A stretch of 64,000 nt of DNA from Isoetes taiwanensis (GCA_021234155.1 JAJEKV010000027.1:16340891-16404890), one strand, 5' to 3'. Shown: positions 24,587 through 37,377, numbered from the stretch's first letter. Translations and numbers: made by a program. Notes: generated from the sequence alone by a model not told the origin.

Positions 24587-25079
24587 TTCTGATGCATGCC
24601 TCAGAGCATACTGCCATCCGAGATCGTGGATACATGAGCTGCAATGGGAAGCACGCTGATTCCATGCACGACTGAGCTAACCACGAATTTTTGGCCTTGA
24701 TTACCTGGAATAAAAAAACGACGCTCCCAAATGAAAGGCCCTTGAAAACGCCACCTCCAGTAGGGAGAAAGAATAAGCTAGATCTACAACCGACCAATTA
24801 CAAACCATAGGCAAAATAAAAGGTCAAACCATAGGCAAAATAAAAAGCCACCGGACAGCCACAATATTTTGCTAAACACACAATATCCTCAAACGACCCG
24901 AGGGATAGTTGGATATGGCATTCCGTTCTTCGAAAATATTCCTCACGTTTTAGACAATAAAAAACAGACAAAAAGGCAAGGCGAACAACATTGGGCCTAT
25001 ACAACATTGGGCCTATTTTGAAGCATTCCATAATATATACATACACCAGATCTTCACTTTTAACTGGGCACATTCTATA

Positions 25080-26631
25080 TCAACCAGCCACAGGAGCCGA
25101 GGGGCGATCCTGCTGTGGGGAAGATTCCTTCTCAGAGGTGTGAGTCAGTTGATGAACATATGCTTGGTCCGAAGCCCTAACAAGGCCAGCCTCATCAGGA
25201 GAGGCTACCAACCCAGCCTGGACATTTAAGTCAGCTGCAATTTTCATGGCCGCAGCAACTCCGCCGGGTCGAATGTGGCCTGCTGCCCTCATTTCTGCTT
25301 CCTCAACCTTTGCTGCATCCTCTTCAGTAACTACCTTATCAGAAGGAAGAACATAGGTTGCATCCTGCATTTTATAACAATAAATTGATTCATCTAGCCA
25401 AGAAAAAACGAAAGACATAGAACATTCCATCTTCTTGAAAAGAGCAAAGAAGAAATTGTCTGCAAAACAAAAAATATACATATACATGATAATGAAGGAA
25501 AGTGATACCAAGATTAGTAGCTTACTGATAGCACGTCTCCCAGAGTAGTCTTGGCATAGTCATCAACTCTAGGATTTAATTCAGCAGCAGACTGTGCTAC
25601 AGCAGCAATACCATACTTTGCAGTGAGAGGAGCACCAGTAGCTCTGACTTCTGCACTCTGGATTGCCCGTGCATCAGCTTCTTCAATCGCCTGATCCCGA
25701 GCCCCCATGGATGCAGCTTCAAGAGCCTGCAATGAATTGAAATTACATTGAAAATTTTGAAATACAATATACACTCATTTTCGATGGTCAATTTTGACAT
25801 GCACTTTCATTACAATATGATTCATTTAGATGGTCAAATATAGTACATGATTTCATTACTACATGCTCTACACCTAGCATCAAATGGCAAGAATTTTTAT
25901 GCACGATGTATGATAAATACAAAAACGATCCAAAAACTGGAAGACCAAGAAATTGATGGAACCAAATCAAATTGGCCTGCTGTATGAATATGTTACGTAT
26001 AAGACAGCCGTTAAAAACAAAGGTCAACATATACTAAAGGAAATCAATATATGAAGGTACAGTAAGTCATTACCAAGTAGGCAAAAAAAGAAAACTAACT
26101 GAAATTTTTGTTATGAAGAAAATATAAAAATATAAAGCAAAAAAATTGAATTGAACATATGAGTTTTGAACCAGACCTTTTGTCAGACCAAAAATTGAAT
26201 TCAAAATATAATTTTTGAACGAGAGATTTTGTCATATAACTAAACAAACATACCTCTCCAATTGTAATAGCAGAACCAGCAGCAATCTCTGGCGTAGTAG
26301 GAGTAGGTCTAACAGTGCCAGCAACAGGAACGCCAGCCACATATTCAGTATCAATAGCCCTACCGGGCATTCTAAGCTCAGAAACGGTGAATCCTTTTTC
26401 TGCAACAAAAGACTGTTGGTGAGGATCAACAGCGCCGATTCTGACATTATAATCTGCGGCAGTTTGCATAACAGAAGCAGCGCCCCCTTTCTGGGTATGC
26501 CCTAATGCGGCAGACTCTGCGCTCTGCATCAAACCTGCGTCTTCCTGGGTTATGGGCTCGGAGGAGATGGACGCCGGCACGTTAAAGACATCCCCAAAAG
26601 TTACAGGCCTTTCCATTTTACCTTCCGCCAT
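25080..26631 (-). CDS. Late embryogenesis abundant protein, SMP family (seed maturation protein, LEA D-34)
   Basis: SMP-type LEA proteins are hydrophilic and accumulate in drying embryos, spores or stressed tissue, where they are thought to protect cells from water loss. Three exons read right to left: 26,631-26,254, 25,726-25,526 and 25,364-25,080 (378, 201 and 285 nt, all phase 0). Introns are 527 and 161 bp with GT-AG ends. The product is 287 residues with no signal peptide. Three SMP repeats are visible: residues about 10-66 (VTFGDVFNVPAS), 122-178 (ITIGEALEAAS) and 186-243 (TTLGDVLSDATYVLP), each with an EDAxxxxxAE-like core and a GG/YG-A-A turn. The start is MAEGKMERPVTFGDV, because this is where family members begin; the longer upstream frame is leader. 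Introns 1 and 2 fall at nearly the same point in repeats 2 and 3. Nothing is broken. An ABRE core lies upstream. Confidence 0.95.
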
Positions 26632-26734
26632 CGCTGATTTGCTGTGTTCGGTAGATCGTTGAAAAATAAGAGGGTCTGTTCTTGGGAACGAGATCTTATG
26701 TGCCCTTGCATATTCGTGTCGATATTTGATCTCT

Positions 26735-26741
26735 CCACGTG
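26735..26741 (-). promoter_or_regulatory. ABRE/G-box (CACGTGG) upstream of the LEA gene
   Basis: CACGTGG on the minus strand lies 104 bp upstream of the LEA start codon, and a second CACGTG lies at 26,980-26,985. ACGTG-core elements are bound by bZIP factors of the ABI5/ABF class and drive many LEA genes under abscisic acid and desiccation. Position and gene type fit; binding is inferred. No convincing TATA box was seen. Confidence 0.5.
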
Positions 26742-29700
26742 ATTTCCCATGCACTTGCATAAATAAAAAATGATTTCAGTTGCATAAAAAATGATTTCAT
26801 GGGTTGATTTCTAGTGACGTCGGTTGGTTGATAGTCGTATTGATACTCGTATGCCTTGGCCTACCAGGCATGTATCTTGCCTCGCGTTCCAAGGTGTTAT
26901 GTTATGCACATGTCCATTGGCTGCGCACTTAGTTAGGGTGCATTTCCATGAGACTCTTCTGCACCTGACCTCGCCCAATCACGTGCGCCCAAGTCAAGGC
27001 ATCTTAGCTCAAAAACAATCTCCACTTGGAAACCAAGGAACATCAAAACCGTTTTTCATGCTATGTCTGACCCCACCTCGGTGCCTATATGGCCCAGGAA
27101 TCGTCCTGGGCTTCCAGACGAGGGGGCTACCCTTCCGGGCGAACTTGGCCAGGCTGCTGCCGGTGAGATGAGTGTGCACCAGACTCTTGCATCTTCTTCC
27201 ACCGGCCTGTTCTTGAAGAAATGGTAAGCTGCAGGTTATGCCAACAGAGTCTAAGAGCCTTGCCTGTATGAATCTCAGGGTGAGATTCGGTTACAGTATT
27301 TTAAAGTTGAATGTTTAATCTTTGTCAAATTCACATGTCATATATTCTCATGTTATGCCATGTTCCACTCACTGTGAACCAGGTGGCCAAGGAAACCCGC
27401 GAAATGCAGCGAAAAGTTTAGTGGCCCAAACGGGTTGTTTGGCTTCGAATCACTTATTATAGCAAAATCCCCTCGCCAGCCTGAATAGAATGAGTTAACT
27501 ATGTAGTAGGTGCAGATTTGCCATTTCGTAGCAGCAAGTTGGCATATCCTTGAAAATTTTTCTCAGAGCCTATGCTTACTTACATAATATATTGATAGTA
27601 ATCTATCATAAATGATGATGGTTTTTGGTAAACACAAATTTTTTGACTCTGATGGCAAAAGAATCAGCTCCTTTGGGTCTATCAACAGTTGTTAGATTTA
27701 TCTGAGCATATTATTTAGGGTGTTTGAATCAGATTATTGATAGATTGCCATCTAAATTTGTTGTTTGTCTAAATTTAGCCACTTCGAGTGCTAAAAAGTT
27801 GAAGAAGGAATCGCCATTTGGATTAGACTTGCATTAGTAAAAATAGCAAAAATGGCCATTTTAGGCTTCACTTCAACATCCAAATTATATAGCAAATGGC
27901 CAATTCACTTCACTTAGACAAAATTATAAGGTGCTTAAAATTTTCCCTAGAAACCATCTGCCAGATTTAGACAAAGAGATCTGGATTTCTATTGAATAGT
28001 TTCTTTTTTGGCGCCAATCAGTCAGTCGATTTTCTTATAAATATCCATATCCATTATCTCTGGTGAACAATTGATATGTCTTTATTATCTACTTTTCCTT
28101 TTTTGTCTCGGCTTCATTTGCTAAATTAAGTGCTATTATAAGAAGTGCCCACAAAAACAAGAACAAGGTACCCGGATTTGCTTCACGATAGAACATACTT
28201 AAAATGGTAAAAAAAAAAAAAAAAAACACTAGCAAGAAGCACACCAGAAGGCTTTAGCAAGGTAAGACTTGTTAGATTTTTATTAAGGTCTGGTACACAT
28301 ACCATTGCGAGTGCATCATAATATATAAAATGGCTCGATTTATGTTGCTATAGACCTAAACTCCTAAATTTGTTATTACCCATATTTATTTACATTTCTG
28401 CATGAATGAGTTGGTATTTTCAAATAAAAAAAGCTCGTTTAATGGTGAAAAGCTCAGAACTATTTTTCTCAACGGATAGATTTTTATTAGAGCATAAAAT
28501 GAAGGGGATTTGTGAATGCACATACCTGCAGTGGTCAGAAGATTCCTATACCACGCAATGAACAAATTTTTTGGAAAAAAAAAAAAAGATGTCAGGCATG
28601 ATTATACAAAATAGTTCTAAAAGAGCACGTCTGTATTTACAAAAGGATTATGACATATAGTACATCATTTGAGGGCAAAAGAATTAACAATTGTGGTCAA
28701 ACTTACAGAGGAGCTAAAACTTAGATATGAAGAAATGCAGTTCACATATCGGGCTGTTCTTCAAAAATGTGAGTCCAAGTTTGCATGCAAGAACATGTTG
28801 TGTCCAAATCTTCGTTTGATAAGCAAACTCATGTAAATTGATGCATAGCCTAAACAGCAATTCAAGAAGTTTCCACACGTTCCTGCTCATACCAAGATTT
28901 TCAAGCTCAATAATCTCAGAAACAAGAAACAGTCATACCTTTGCTAATGAGACTGGAAGAATGCCTATCGGTAGAGCAAAGAGCTCCGTTGGTGGAAATG
29001 ATTCTACTATTTTTTTCCCTGTTTGTTATGTCATTTTTTCCTATCTTATTTGAATTGAACTAAAACAACTGCATATTTTTTGCTTAAAATTTCCATCATT
29101 AAATCATAGCATACAAAAAGGAAAAAGTGTGGTGCCTTGCGAGCCTTCACAATGACTTATTTTTCCAAATTTCTTTCCAAACATTTTTGATAGATATCAT
29201 TTGGTGTGCGGATGGACATGTAGTGCAAAATCAGTCCTTAAGGCAAAGAAACAAGATTTGAAAGAGATGTTTTTAGCACATTGCTAATAAGAAATGATCC
29301 GATGTTATCCTGCTACTGGTGAACAGTTTCAGCAAAAACGTACTGTATTGACAAAAACCGCAACGCAATGGAACGCAAGTTTGTAATGAAGCATTGTTGG
29401 GCATTTTTTTTTATTTGCATAAGTTTAATACAGATGTCAATGGTTGCTTGTTCAACATAATTTAATCTCTTGTATATATATAATCATGCTGCAATCTGCT
29501 GTAGTATAAATTCATGGAGTTTTTGTTTCTGCATCAAGCATTACACTGTTACTAAACAAAGCAGAAAAGTAGGCCTTGAAACATTATGAATATGAGAAAA
29601 TTCGTTGGTATCATACTTCTCTCCTGGAAAACTAAGGAATCATCAAGTACCTTATTAGCTATAAATAAATAACTTTCTGCAAGAAGAAATAAGTTCAGAA

Positions 29701-30426
29701 ATGCATACCATAAGTTATTCGAGGACGTTAAGATCCAATGGCAATGGCTGTTAAAAGGAGTATAAGGCAAATTGAGTTTACAAAATGTCAACACATCATA
29801 TTGAAAATAATATTAGACATGACTCATACATGCGATCCTTCTAACGTAGGAATCGAATGCAGCTATCTCACTTTCATATAATTGGATAAGTAGTTAGAAA
29901 TCACCAAGGCTGGTTATTGTCTGAGACCTAAAATTGTGACAAAAGTACAATGTGCCATGTTTGATGCCATTCTTTTCTGCATTACATAATTGTTTGTTTG
30001 CCATGCATTTCAATCATGTCTAGAAATACAACACAGTCATGGGTAGGTATAAATACAACATTGCCCAAGATAATAACATAGGCTAGATAAGCACATATTT
30101 CAATAAACTGTCATGGGCATAGATATTGAAAGCTCATGACACCACATCTGCATAAACATTTTAGAGGTGGTCTGGTTAGACATACCTCTTAGTTAGCTTT
30201 GCAATGCTTTCCGAGCACCTTCAAAGTCCTGAGTCCTTATGAAAACAACTTCTCACCAGACCTCAGACTATGGCACCATATTTTGGTGAAGTATGGTGAA
30301 ACCAGATGCATCTACAGGGCTCTTGAATCCAATTGTAAGGTCTGGGTTTGGACAAGGAAAATAATAATTGACAACCGGTTTCAATAAGGCACCCTTGCCA
30401 AAAATATTGGCCAAGTAATATGAATC

Positions 30427-30490
30427 TAGACCTAGGTTCTCAGACATTGCAGCCAGTATAGACCTAGGTTCTCAGACATTGCAGCCAGTA
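30427..30490. repeat. 32-bp tandem duplication
   Basis: TAGACCTAGGTTCTCAGACA followed by TTGCAGCCAGTA occurs twice in direct succession with no mismatch. Confidence 0.9.
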
Positions 30491-30943
30491 GATTACACAG
30501 AAGAGCTTAGCCAGGATTCTCTCGGTATATTTTATAATAATGGTTGATCGAGAAGAAAAAGAAAATAAGGCATAAAACCTAAGTGTACAGAATTGTAACA
30601 GCAGTTGATCAACAGAAAAATAGAAGCAAATGAAAATTTATGAATGTAACAAATATAGTTACCTATAACAAGCTGGCTTATCAGGCCACATCCCGAGCTG
30701 GTAAAAGTGGATGCGTCAAATAATCCCACCACTGTAAAGTGAGTTCTTCATCGGCTTTAAAACTAGTGCCACATGTTACTTCGTCAGAAACATCGTTTCT
30801 ATATAATAGGTGACATTTTGAATAGTGATTTGATGCAAAACAGGAAGAAACAGGGGCTTAGATCTAAGAATCGACAAAACCTTCAGTATAAAAGCCTGGC
30901 AAAGCCGAAATCTGTCCATTTCCATATTTTTGGATCGAAAGCA

Positions 30944-31066
30944 CGCAGCCAATCTCACTGAGAAACAGCAGACCTGCAATATAATGGGCCAGAGGAATAT
31001 ATAACGCTAAGCTCAAAGGAGCAAATCCTGATGCTATCAGACTAGGCGAATGTGAGATAGAGAACA
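30944..31066. repeat. Direct repeat of about 125 bp (second copy 31,548-31,672)
   Basis: Both copies contain AGCCAATCTCACTGAGAAAC and GCTAAGCTCAAAGGAGCAAA, with about 93% identity by eye and about 600 bp between starts. Read on the minus strand both copies keep an open, hydrophobic frame (IASGFAPLSLALYIPLAHY). That could reflect a duplicated exon of an unrecognised membrane protein or chance. Confidence 0.75.
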
Positions 31067-32356
31067 ATAAGTGAAAATCTAATTTTGTTGACTAAAAGGA
31101 ACATTTCAAGAATTCTAATTCTATTTAACCAACCAAAAACAAGGTATATTCAAGACCAATCTAACTTGAAAAAGGATGCCAAAAATGGTTACCTACAGAA
31201 AGTATACTGTTGACAATGGCCAGATGAAGTGGCAAAAGTGAATCCACTGTTGAAAAGGATGTATTAACACTCCATGTTATAACTGGAGTTTCAACATTCC
31301 CAAGCTCCTGATCAAGATTTCCGGCTCTCTATCCAAGATCAAGTACATCATCCAGCATATCCTCGTGGTCCGTATAATGCCTGCTAGTACTAGTTAGAAA
31401 AAAGATTCATAAATGTTCATATCATGTTCAGCCCATCCATAATGAAGTTCAGACTATCCCAAAAGAAGGTAATGGATTATAGGAAAGAAGGGCCATAACG
31501 CACCCAGTGACTAAGAGGAGATAGCAGCAAGAAACCAACATCGCTTTGCAGCCAATCTCACTGAGAAACAATAGACCTGCAACATAATGGGCCAAAGGAA
31601 TACATAACGCTAAGCTCAAAGGAGCAAATCCTGATGCTATCAGACTAGGCGAATGTGAGAGAGAGAACAATAGTACCTTGGCAGTGGCAATGAAAAATGA
31701 CCTTGCCAAATAGGAAATGAGTTGAAAGCATTCGAAATGAGTTGAACGCATTCAATGCCTCCGGCCTCCGTGCCCAATGATAATAACCATATTTTAGTTA
31801 CAAGATTAAATGCAGAGTTGTGGCATGCCCATTCCTTCCCCGTTCAATGTCAAGCATTGAACATCGTTTAAAAAAACCAAACAGGAAAAACGTGAAATGT
31901 TCGAGGGCTCTTTCACCATGCCGCAGAGGCAACACTAGCCACAGTAACTAGCAGCAAAAATGCTAGAAAAAATTGAAACTCGACGTCTTAGCAAAATTAA
32001 GATAAATAAAAAAGCAGAAGTATTGAAAGGCGAGTAAGAAATCGAAGCAACGGAGTGGTCATGGAGAGTCGAGAGTCCAAAGGAAGAAGATCGCGTCCTA
32101 TCTTATCTCCGTATCAATTTTTAGGGATTTTTTAGTTTTGTCTGCCATAGATTTTTAAAAATAAACATCTAACGGTGTAGGCTATGCCACTTAAGATGTT
32201 GATGACGTGGAGGTGCTATGTGGATAGGCTAGAATTGCAGAAAAGGGTGTAGGCTTGGTTAGGCTGGTGTGCTAAAAAAATGGCTCTGACTTTTGCTCAA
32301 TTAGTTTGTCCAAAAAACAGCTATAAACGCAAAGGAAATAGTTATGAATGCACAGA

Positions 32357-32826
32357 TGTCACAAACCTATGTGAAAACACGGGAAAATACGCAAGAAATA
32401 CACGAGAATTGCATAAAGAATATGCTGGAACACTGGAAATACATAGAACATAACAAAATACAAGGACTCGAGCAAGAAGGCTCAAGACTGGCATTGAACA
32501 GGAATGGTACGACAAGAAAGAGACGTCTCTATATATATCTAGGCCAATAGTCAGGTTGCGCCACTGAAATGGACGAGATAGTGCCAAGTGCATGTCGCAC
32601 ATGCATGTAGGTTCTGGAAATATTTAGAACCTCCTAGAAACAGTCCTGTATATGAAGAAGATGCATGGGAATGATTTTTAACAAGTATTGGTAGTGCATT
32701 TGGTAAAGGTATGTAATTCGCAATTAGAAGATTTGGGAGTTCAAACTTTACCTTGTGCAATTACTCTTTTGCATCCGTGTGATGATCATCTTTTGTATAT
32801 ATGAGTGTAATGCTCGTGTGTTACAA
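32357..32826 (-). repeat. 3' LTR of the chromovirus
   Basis: On the minus strand it starts TGTAACACACG at 32,826 and ends at 32,357 next to ACAGA. It pairs with 46,571-47,037. Immediately outside its start lies a purine-rich run (GGAGAGGGATGGTGATG), the expected polypurine tract. Shared internal landmarks are TATATATCTAG and the AGTTCAAA-containing stretch. Confidence 0.8.
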
Positions 32827-32999
32827 ATACCCGTATATTCATCACCATCCCTCTCCTACGACGGCTCCGAGTCTTCAAGGCTGGAGCTGGACTTGGCTCG
32901 TCTGGATAATATCAGTGGAACTTTGTAATCTTGAACGTTGGAGCCGGAGTTAGCTTGTCCGGATAATGTAGGTGGAACTTTGCAATCTTATCAGAAGCA

Positions 33000-33491
33000 T
33001 TAGCTAGATTCTCGATAGGGTTTCCCAAGTCCGGTCAATAGGAGAGTATCATTCCTAATCGATAAAGTAATATAACCGCGGGCGCAGAAACTTAGAGTCC
33101 AAATCTCTCGAACCTCGAACTCCTCATGATCATCAATTTTTACTAGTGGAGGTGGCGGAGGAACACGGTCGGGGAAGGGGTTACGCGTGTAGGGCTCCAC
33201 TAGAGAAATATAAAATTTCGGATGCAGAGTTCGGGATAGCTCGAGCTGGAATGCCATATCACTGATCTGAGCCGTGACCCGTACGCTAGCTTGTTGCAGG
33301 TACATGAGGTAGAAAGACCCCTACGTAAAAGCTAGACAGTATCACCAACATGGAATATAGGGGCTTCTTATCGATGTAAATCAGCATAATGCAAATAGCG
33401 TTCCTGTGCCAAGAGAAAATGATGTTGAAGATTTGATTGAAAAGTCGAGACTCGAAACTAAGATTGACAGAGTCAACTCTAACAACACTAA
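33000..33491 (-). pseudogene. Chromovirus integrase C-terminus and chromodomain
   Basis: Minus-strand pieces in order: an ERYLHYADLHR region and VGDTV-stop-LLRRGL (33,300-33,420), then RVTAQISDMAFQLELSRTLH, YISLVEPYTRNPFPDRVPPP and DDHEEFEVREI (33,000-33,305). These are the GPY/F-type module and the start of the chromodomain that follow the integrase core in chromoviruses. Chromodomains guide integration to marked chromatin. The chromodomain is frameshifted after EVREI. Its upstream part is cut at 33,491 by the inserted transposon. Confidence 0.8.
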
Positions 33492-34519
33492 TACTAGAGT
33501 TGTCCCGGGGATCATTCCTGATCCATGGACCAGAATTGATCCAGTTGACCCACTGCCACTTAAACCATTATATATGAGGATAGAAGTTTCAATTTCACAA
33601 TATATCACCGCCATATCAATCTTTACTTGATTCTTAATGATCTTGGAGAATCTCACGATCAACGAACTCACCTATATGTTGTGGTGATTGTCCAAATTTT
33701 AGAGAATTTGGCAATTTCTGCAACAGTCCAGAACTGCAATCTTGAGTTTTCCTACCATAAGCAGACCTAAACCTTGTTAAAATTGGAAGTGCTTGCCTAT
33801 CTATGATAGGACACATTTATGTGTATGTTTTCAGCTTTGGTTGCTATCATCTAACATCTATGGAAGCCGCCAAACCCCATTTTGTTAAAGAATGCTGCTT
33901 ACGGTTTAGGAATTATTTCTCTCTTAATTCTTGTTTTGGCTTAATTCTTGTGGCCATGAGTTGCTAACTATATGAAGTACAGTTTCATGTTTTTTTGGAG
34001 TGTTCATAAGTTATATTAACTTCCAAATTTAATAAAGAATTTCTTATACAAGAATTTTGGCCAAAATTATATGTTAAAATCCTCCTAAATCACCATCTAT
34101 AAGTATCATGAGGGTAATGAATGATGCATTCTACTTATATCTACATAAAAAATTACTCTATCATTTTGTACATAATGTAATTAGGGTTTAACCATGCAAT
34201 TAACTAGATTTAAAGATGATGTACAGCCACAGATTAACACATTAGAGGTTAAAATTTTGAGTTAATTCCAAAATTATAGGTTGAAGACTAAGCATTTACA
34301 TAGTTAGTGATGTTTATTGATGAACGAAAGTGAAGATCTTGAAGTTTAACTATGAGAATCAATAATTAGACCACATGACTTTTGATGCATCTTTCTCAGC
34401 TTTGTAGAGAACACACTACATTTCTCCAAATAAGCCTTCCAAATGGTTCAATAATATGACAAGGTACATATATATAGATGGATAAAAGCATGCTACGTTG
34501 TACCACTTTTGGAACCCTC

Positions 34520-34739
34520 AAAAGTACCTACACTGGGTACTTTTAAAACTGGTACTTTCTGTTTTTTCTTTCCATTAAAATCAATCGAAATTTTTTGAAT
34601 TGAAGGTCAATAACATGTCAATCTATAGTATTAGAGGATAACAATACTATTAGAGACTAATATAAATGGATTAACTCTCAAACTTATTATTTATTGCAGC
34701 ATTTATGCAAGTTCTCAGTACCCAGTGCTGGGTACTTTT
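34520..34739. repeat. Foldback repeat related to 49,545-49,650
   Basis: AAAAGTACCTACACTGGGTA at 34,520 and the inverse of AAAAGTACCCAGCACTGGGT at 34,739 form about 24-bp inverted ends, each of which is itself palindromic (AGTACC and GGTACT arms). The left arm with its flank CCACTTTTGGAACC recurs inverted at 49,596-49,635. This looks like a small MITE or foldback element. Confidence 0.6.
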
Positions 34740-35471
34740 CTGGGTAGTTTCGCACGATCCACTATGTAGGTTGTGTGGCCTTCTTACAAAAAAATACGGA
34801 GAAACATAGTTATTTGTTACTAGTATAAAACTGGTATATCTATTGCTGCTACAAAGCATTGGAGTTTTGGTAGAATAATGTTACATGTAGGTCATCTTTC
34901 ATGTACACTATATTTTTTATGGAAGCGGGCCTTCCTTTGCAATATAACTCTCAATTTTCATATTGAAATAGCATAATATTTAAAAGATGCGCATATAATT
35001 AAGCATGGACCATTTATGATTCGGTATAGAGCATATATCTCTCTCTAGCCCTATCATTTTGTCCCTATAATAATACCATAGTTTCTTACATTTACTAATA
35101 TAATTTTTGAAAGGTGTGAGTGGAAGTCCATGTAGATTCAATTGGTGAATAAGTACCCCATAAAAACACAGTTGTTTGTGCTTAAACATTGCCCTCAAAT
35201 TATGCAAGCTCGTCTAACCAACCAATTTTATCCTATAGAGAACTGTACGCATAATCTTTATTCCAAAGTTGGGATCAAAATTGATTAAGATGTTGCCTCT
35301 ATTAATTTTTAAACTTTCAGTCCTGTGCACCAATAATGGTCTGCATCGAAACTGCACATAGCAGTCTAACTTGACTTTTTATGGTCATAAACTTTTACAT
35401 TTTCCCTTGAACTTTTTTGCATTGATTTTATAACATGGGACATTTTGAGAGTGTGCCTTTTCAAAGTCACA

Positions 35472-35938
35472 TCTCGAGGCATAAATCTAGAATAAACATA
35501 GAAGACATATTTGAAGTTAATGTTGTAAAGATAAATCCAAATCTCAAGATTATGCTCAACAAATATTTTCAATTACTCAAGTAAATTAGAAGCTATTCAT
35601 ATCCCAAAATTCAACTTGAGATGGATTAACATACGGAAGTTAATTTATTTTAAATGGACCTATGAACCAGTAATGGGCTCAGATACAAAAACATTTCTTG
35701 ATTTCTTGTGACCATGTCTTTTGCGTTTTTAATGAGCTTGTTTTTGCATTGGTTTCATATCATTTTGAACTTTCATACTATGATTTTTTGGAGGACATAA
35801 TAGAGTAATTTTTGCTCTATATGCAGAAATATTAATCATTATTACAAGTTTTCTAAAATTGAGATAAAAAATGAAAGCCCAAATATCAAATTCAAGGCCA
35901 GCCAATATTTTTATGGGATGGAGGAACTTATCAATTGC
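35472..35938 (+). repeat. Dispersed repeat, copy 1 (copy 2 at 58,537-58,990)
   Basis: About 460 bp shared in the same orientation with roughly 85% identity by eye, from TCTCGAGG-ATAAATCTAGAAT to TTTTTATGGGA. Landmarks include ACCAGTAATGGGCTCAG and TTTAATGAGCTTGTTTTTGC. AT-rich and non-coding. Copy 1 lies inside the 2.9-kb DNA transposon, so it may be part of that family or an older insertion in it. Confidence 0.85.
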
Positions 35939-36400
35939 TTATATATCAAATATAAGCTCAAAATGCATTTCCTTGTAAAAGTTGTTGTGTTTAAACCACA
36001 ACTGCCTTCTGGGAACCATAATTGGTTCTGAGGAGGCAGAAAGTAGTTTTGACCCTGTGATGTTTGAATAGCCCTATCTTTCTTCACAGACTTCAGATTG
36101 ACATGTGGTTTTTTGTATCTTTTTCTCTATCTCGTGTGAAAAAATATCATGGTAATCAAAAAATTTGAAAAAATCGTTTTATCGAAGCAGTTTGACTTTA
36201 TCTAAACATGAACCTTTTGGTACTTGATCCCCCTGAGTTTGTTAGAGCATAACTTACAAGAATGGAGGTGTATATATTTTTAGATATTTTTCTAGTAGAG
36301 CATGACTGCCATATATGAACTCCTAGGAATGGTCCGAATAGATTTTGTGCCGTTGATTTTATACGGACCATTTTTGGTCCATCATGGGACAACTCTAGTG

Positions 36401-36777
36401 CTAAGGGACTAATAAGGATGCTGGCCGGAGTTCGAAAAGAATAGAGTCTGGCCGGTGGAAGAATGTAATAAGTTATTATAAATAAATTCAGCTAATGGAA
36501 GATAATTGAACCAATCATTCTATTGGTAATTGATAATGCACCTTAATATTAGTTTGATTAGTGCACTTTGCTTGCCCATTACTTTTTGGATGATGAATGG
36601 AGGTCAGTGAGCGATTAATATATAATAACTCTAAAAGCCATTTCAAAAACATGTGACGAACTGAGGTGAATACTTCACAAATATGAAGATTTGTTGTTCT
36701 CTTGCTAGTGATGGTGATGTTGCGAGGAATAAAATAAGCCATCTTAGAGAAATCATCAACAACGACCATGATAGCGT
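36401..36777 (-). pseudogene. Chromovirus integrase core, 3' part
   Basis: From the transposon junction at 36,777 leftwards the minus strand reads MVVVDDFSKMAYFIP, then IHHPKSNGQAKCTNQTN, then LPLAEFIYNNLLHSSTGQT down to 36,404. These correspond to the catalytic core of Ty3 integrase: the first Asp strand, the HPQTDGQTERVNQ-like loop and the YNxxxHSSTGxTPF motif. Key positions have drifted and part of the core between them is scrambled. Confidence 0.85.
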
Positions 36778-37377
36778 CCCGGGGGGTTCACACATGTATT
36801 CCGTAGAATACATGTGCGTGGACGGAGAAGGGGTTTTTTCGAAAAAAAATAGTACGTATACCTGCAGTCGCTCATACGTTTTGGCACCCAGATGTATGCA
36901 TTTTCCACGGTCCGGGGATGGATTTCTTGGAGCTGCTAAGGCGTAAGAGTACGTTTTAGGGCCTTGAATCCGAAGCTTGCTGCCAGAAAAACGTTTTAGG
37001 ATTTGGTGTTTCGGAGGTAATGTTTTGAAGTTTTTTCGTCCCTGCCACATAAAAATCTACCACAGAGTTTAGTCATGAACGGATTAGGAAGTAGTTAGAC
37101 GAGCAGCATAAACCATTGTTCGACATTTGATTTTAAAGTCCATTTGTTTCCTACAGCAGTTACAGTTGCTCTTTTTTTGCAGGCCAAGCTTCCCCTTTCT
37201 CCATTTCGGCCTCCATTCTTTGAGATCCGTGGTCGAAATCTGGTTTCTAGAGGGTTTTTGCATCTAGGTAACGTCTGTTAAGATCAGTTTTGTGCATGCG
37301 TGGCGGTAACGCTACACATTCACAAGCATCTCTCTAATATTATTTGCTGTTTCTTTGCTTGTGTCAGGCTGAAGAAA

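Larger units (their letters stand above)
26760..32351. other. No supportable gene
   Basis: AT-rich DNA with poly(A) tracts at about 28,206-28,226 and 28,576-28,587. A plus-strand frame at about 26,990-27,230 and minus-strand exon-like pieces (28,940-29,010 with ALPIGILPVSLAK before a GT; 31,550-31,680) look protein-like but match no family I know and do not join into a gene. Confidence 0.4.
33492..36400. mobile_element. DNA transposon insert with 15-bp TIRs and 4-bp target duplication
   Basis: TACTAGAGTTGTCCC at 33,492-33,506 and its inverse at 36,386-36,400 (outermost base differs, so 14 of 15) bound 2,909 bp. CTAA flanks both sides (33,488-33,491 and 36,401-36,404). Outside, the Gypsy integrase reading continues on each side, so the boundaries are supported by the interrupted gene as well. 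No transposase was recognised inside; it holds a foldback repeat (34,520-34,739) and a copy of a dispersed repeat (35,472-35,938). It is probably non-autonomous. The right end starts CACTAG, but a 4-bp duplication does not fit CACTA well, so the superfamily is open. Confidence 0.75.

Noticed and set aside
26632-26760. Longer LEA start giving extra N-terminal residues
   Set aside because: The extension is basic and unlike the SMP family, which begins at MAEGKMERPVTFGDV; it also contains the ABRE.
26824-27171. 115-codon plus-strand frame upstream of the LEA gene
   Set aside because: No homology recognised; an overlapping frame looks equally protein-like and neither has clear gene structure.
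37300-37377. Upstream extension of the transposase frame to 37,300
   Set aside because: A TGTCAG splice acceptor precedes the ATG at 37,378 and the extension is hydrophobic and intron-like.
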